Assembly: GCF_030936135.1 (NCBI RefSeq)
Contig: NC_082616.1
Span: forward strand, 11,343,001 to 11,407,000
Origin: Gavia stellata
Taxonomy: Eukaryota > Chordata > Aves > Gaviiformes > Gaviidae
DNA: 64,000 nucleotides
Direction of reading: 5' to 3'
The notes under the pieces are model-generated. The model ran no database searches. It was not told the origin of the DNA and worked only from the letters and a program-made list of their open reading frames with translations. The number at the start of each line of letters is the position of its first letter. Position 1 is the first letter of the stretch. Shown here piece by piece: positions 63,142-64,000 of this stretch. Made by a program: the position numbers and the translations under genes.

Positions 63142-64000
63142 GTTAGTCCCTTTTTCTTGGTTTTCGTTAATAGATGTGAATTAAACTCGCTTGTAGATCT
63201 CAAGGCTTTTAATTTCTCTTTCCAAAAAAAAAAAAAAAAAAAAAGAGAGGGTTACTTGGTTCAGTTTTTTTTTTTAAAAGAGAATTATCCGGTTAAATAT
63301 ATTAAACCACTTGTTTTTGTCATCAAAAAACAATGTGAATTGTTCAGTTTTAAGTTAAATGTCTGTGAAAGAAAGAAAAGACTTAAAAAAACCCCAAAAC
63401 CAGTGATAAACCTATCACGGCACTTGCTTTAAAAGCAAAATGTAATTGGATGAGTTCTGCATGTAAGGCACGGATGCTAGCAGTACTATTTTTAGATGTG
63501 CCAAGTGACAGTTCGTGCTTACCAAATGTAGGCAGCTGTTCTTGCTTTAGAATAGGCCTGGAATACTTGCATTAAATGCATGAGATTATAGTTCATACTG
63601 CATAAAATAAAGCTTAAAACAGTTTCCATGAGGAAAGATACTGCTTGGCAGGGCTGTTCTGAGAGTGGGTTGGGGTTTTTGTTTCTCTGTTTTTTTAATC
63701 TGCTGTGAATGTCTTGTGTAGAAGTTAAAGCCAGAGAGCTGCTTCTAGTAATGCTTTTAATCTTTTCTTTTACTTAGAAAGAAATGAAATGCCTGTTTCT
63801 GATCAGTTGGAGAATATAAATCAATTTCATCATGTACTCTCTTGGACTGAAAATGACAAATCAGTTTTTCAGTCACTTGTAACACTGAATTTCCCTTGGA
63901 GGAATTTACAATGAAACAAGATATGTATGTCGTTAGGCTGAGGCTGATATGGTAGTTCTCCAAATGGAGTGGAGGCAGAGTGAGGAAAAATGCTTCATGT
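63142..64000 (+). other. RTN4: Continuation of RTN4 intron 3 to the window edge
   Basis: AT-rich sequence with a run of 21 A at 63224-63244. The first reticulon-domain exon is not reached. No other gene is seen. Confidence 0.7.
63224..63244. repeat. Poly-A tract of 21
   Basis: Uninterrupted A run followed by GAGAGG, with no retrotransposed sequence recognisable upstream of it, so it is treated as a simple repeat rather than a retrotransposon tail. Confidence 0.85.

Noticed and set aside
1-64000. CRISPR arrays, operons, prokaryotic elements, tRNA or rRNA genes
   Set aside because: No regularly spaced repeats, no bacterial gene structure, and no cloverleaf or rRNA-like sequence noticed. The window is vertebrate nuclear DNA.

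Overview
This window looks like vertebrate nuclear DNA, most likely from a bird. It is poor in mobile elements, and the recognisable ones are pieces of CR1, the dominant LINE of birds and other sauropsids. The single gene present encodes a protein whose blocks match the long neuronal isoform of reticulon-4 (RTN4, Nogo-A). Species cannot be fixed from this sequence alone.

Layout. Positions 1 to about 31,400 are AT-rich DNA upstream of RTN4. I find no convincing protein gene there. The stretch holds a 5'-truncated CR1 copy (2432-3382), a short diverged repeat pair near 10.7 and 11.5 kb, a probable ancient LINE scrap near 17.1 kb, a 144-bp tandem duplication near 20.4 kb, a candidate upstream exon at 26455-26514 and a CR1 tail near 30.9 kb. 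A strong CpG island (about 31.47-33.83 kb) carries the TATA-less P1-type promoter and RTN4 coding exon 1 (32224-32689). Intron 1 follows (16.0 kb), with an inverted CR1 insertion at 44.3-44.6 kb and a candidate 36-nt cassette exon at 39896. Exon 2 (48693-48749), a short intron with a GC rather than GT donor, and the giant Nogo-A exon 3 (49596-52040) come next. The last 12 kb is intron 3. Near its end lies a small GC-rich promoter-like patch and a five-codon exon (63126-63141) that would splice in frame onto the reticulon homology domain. That domain lies beyond the right edge.

How the parts work together. All junctions seen in RTN4 are phase 1. Exons 1+2+3 give Nogo-A. Skipping the 2445-nt exon 3 keeps the frame and gives Nogo-B. 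An internal promoter in intron 3 would give a short Nogo-C-like protein consisting almost only of the reticulon domain. In-window RTN4 coding amounts to 989 complete codons plus the first base of codon 990.

The observations most worth checking are: the predicted MDAKM-type short first exon with its own promoter; a 10-bp motif (CCATTGGCGG) shared by both promoters; the obligatory GC-AG intron 2; two phase-compatible candidate exons (26455 and 39896); and a CR1 insertion with the architecture expected from twin priming.
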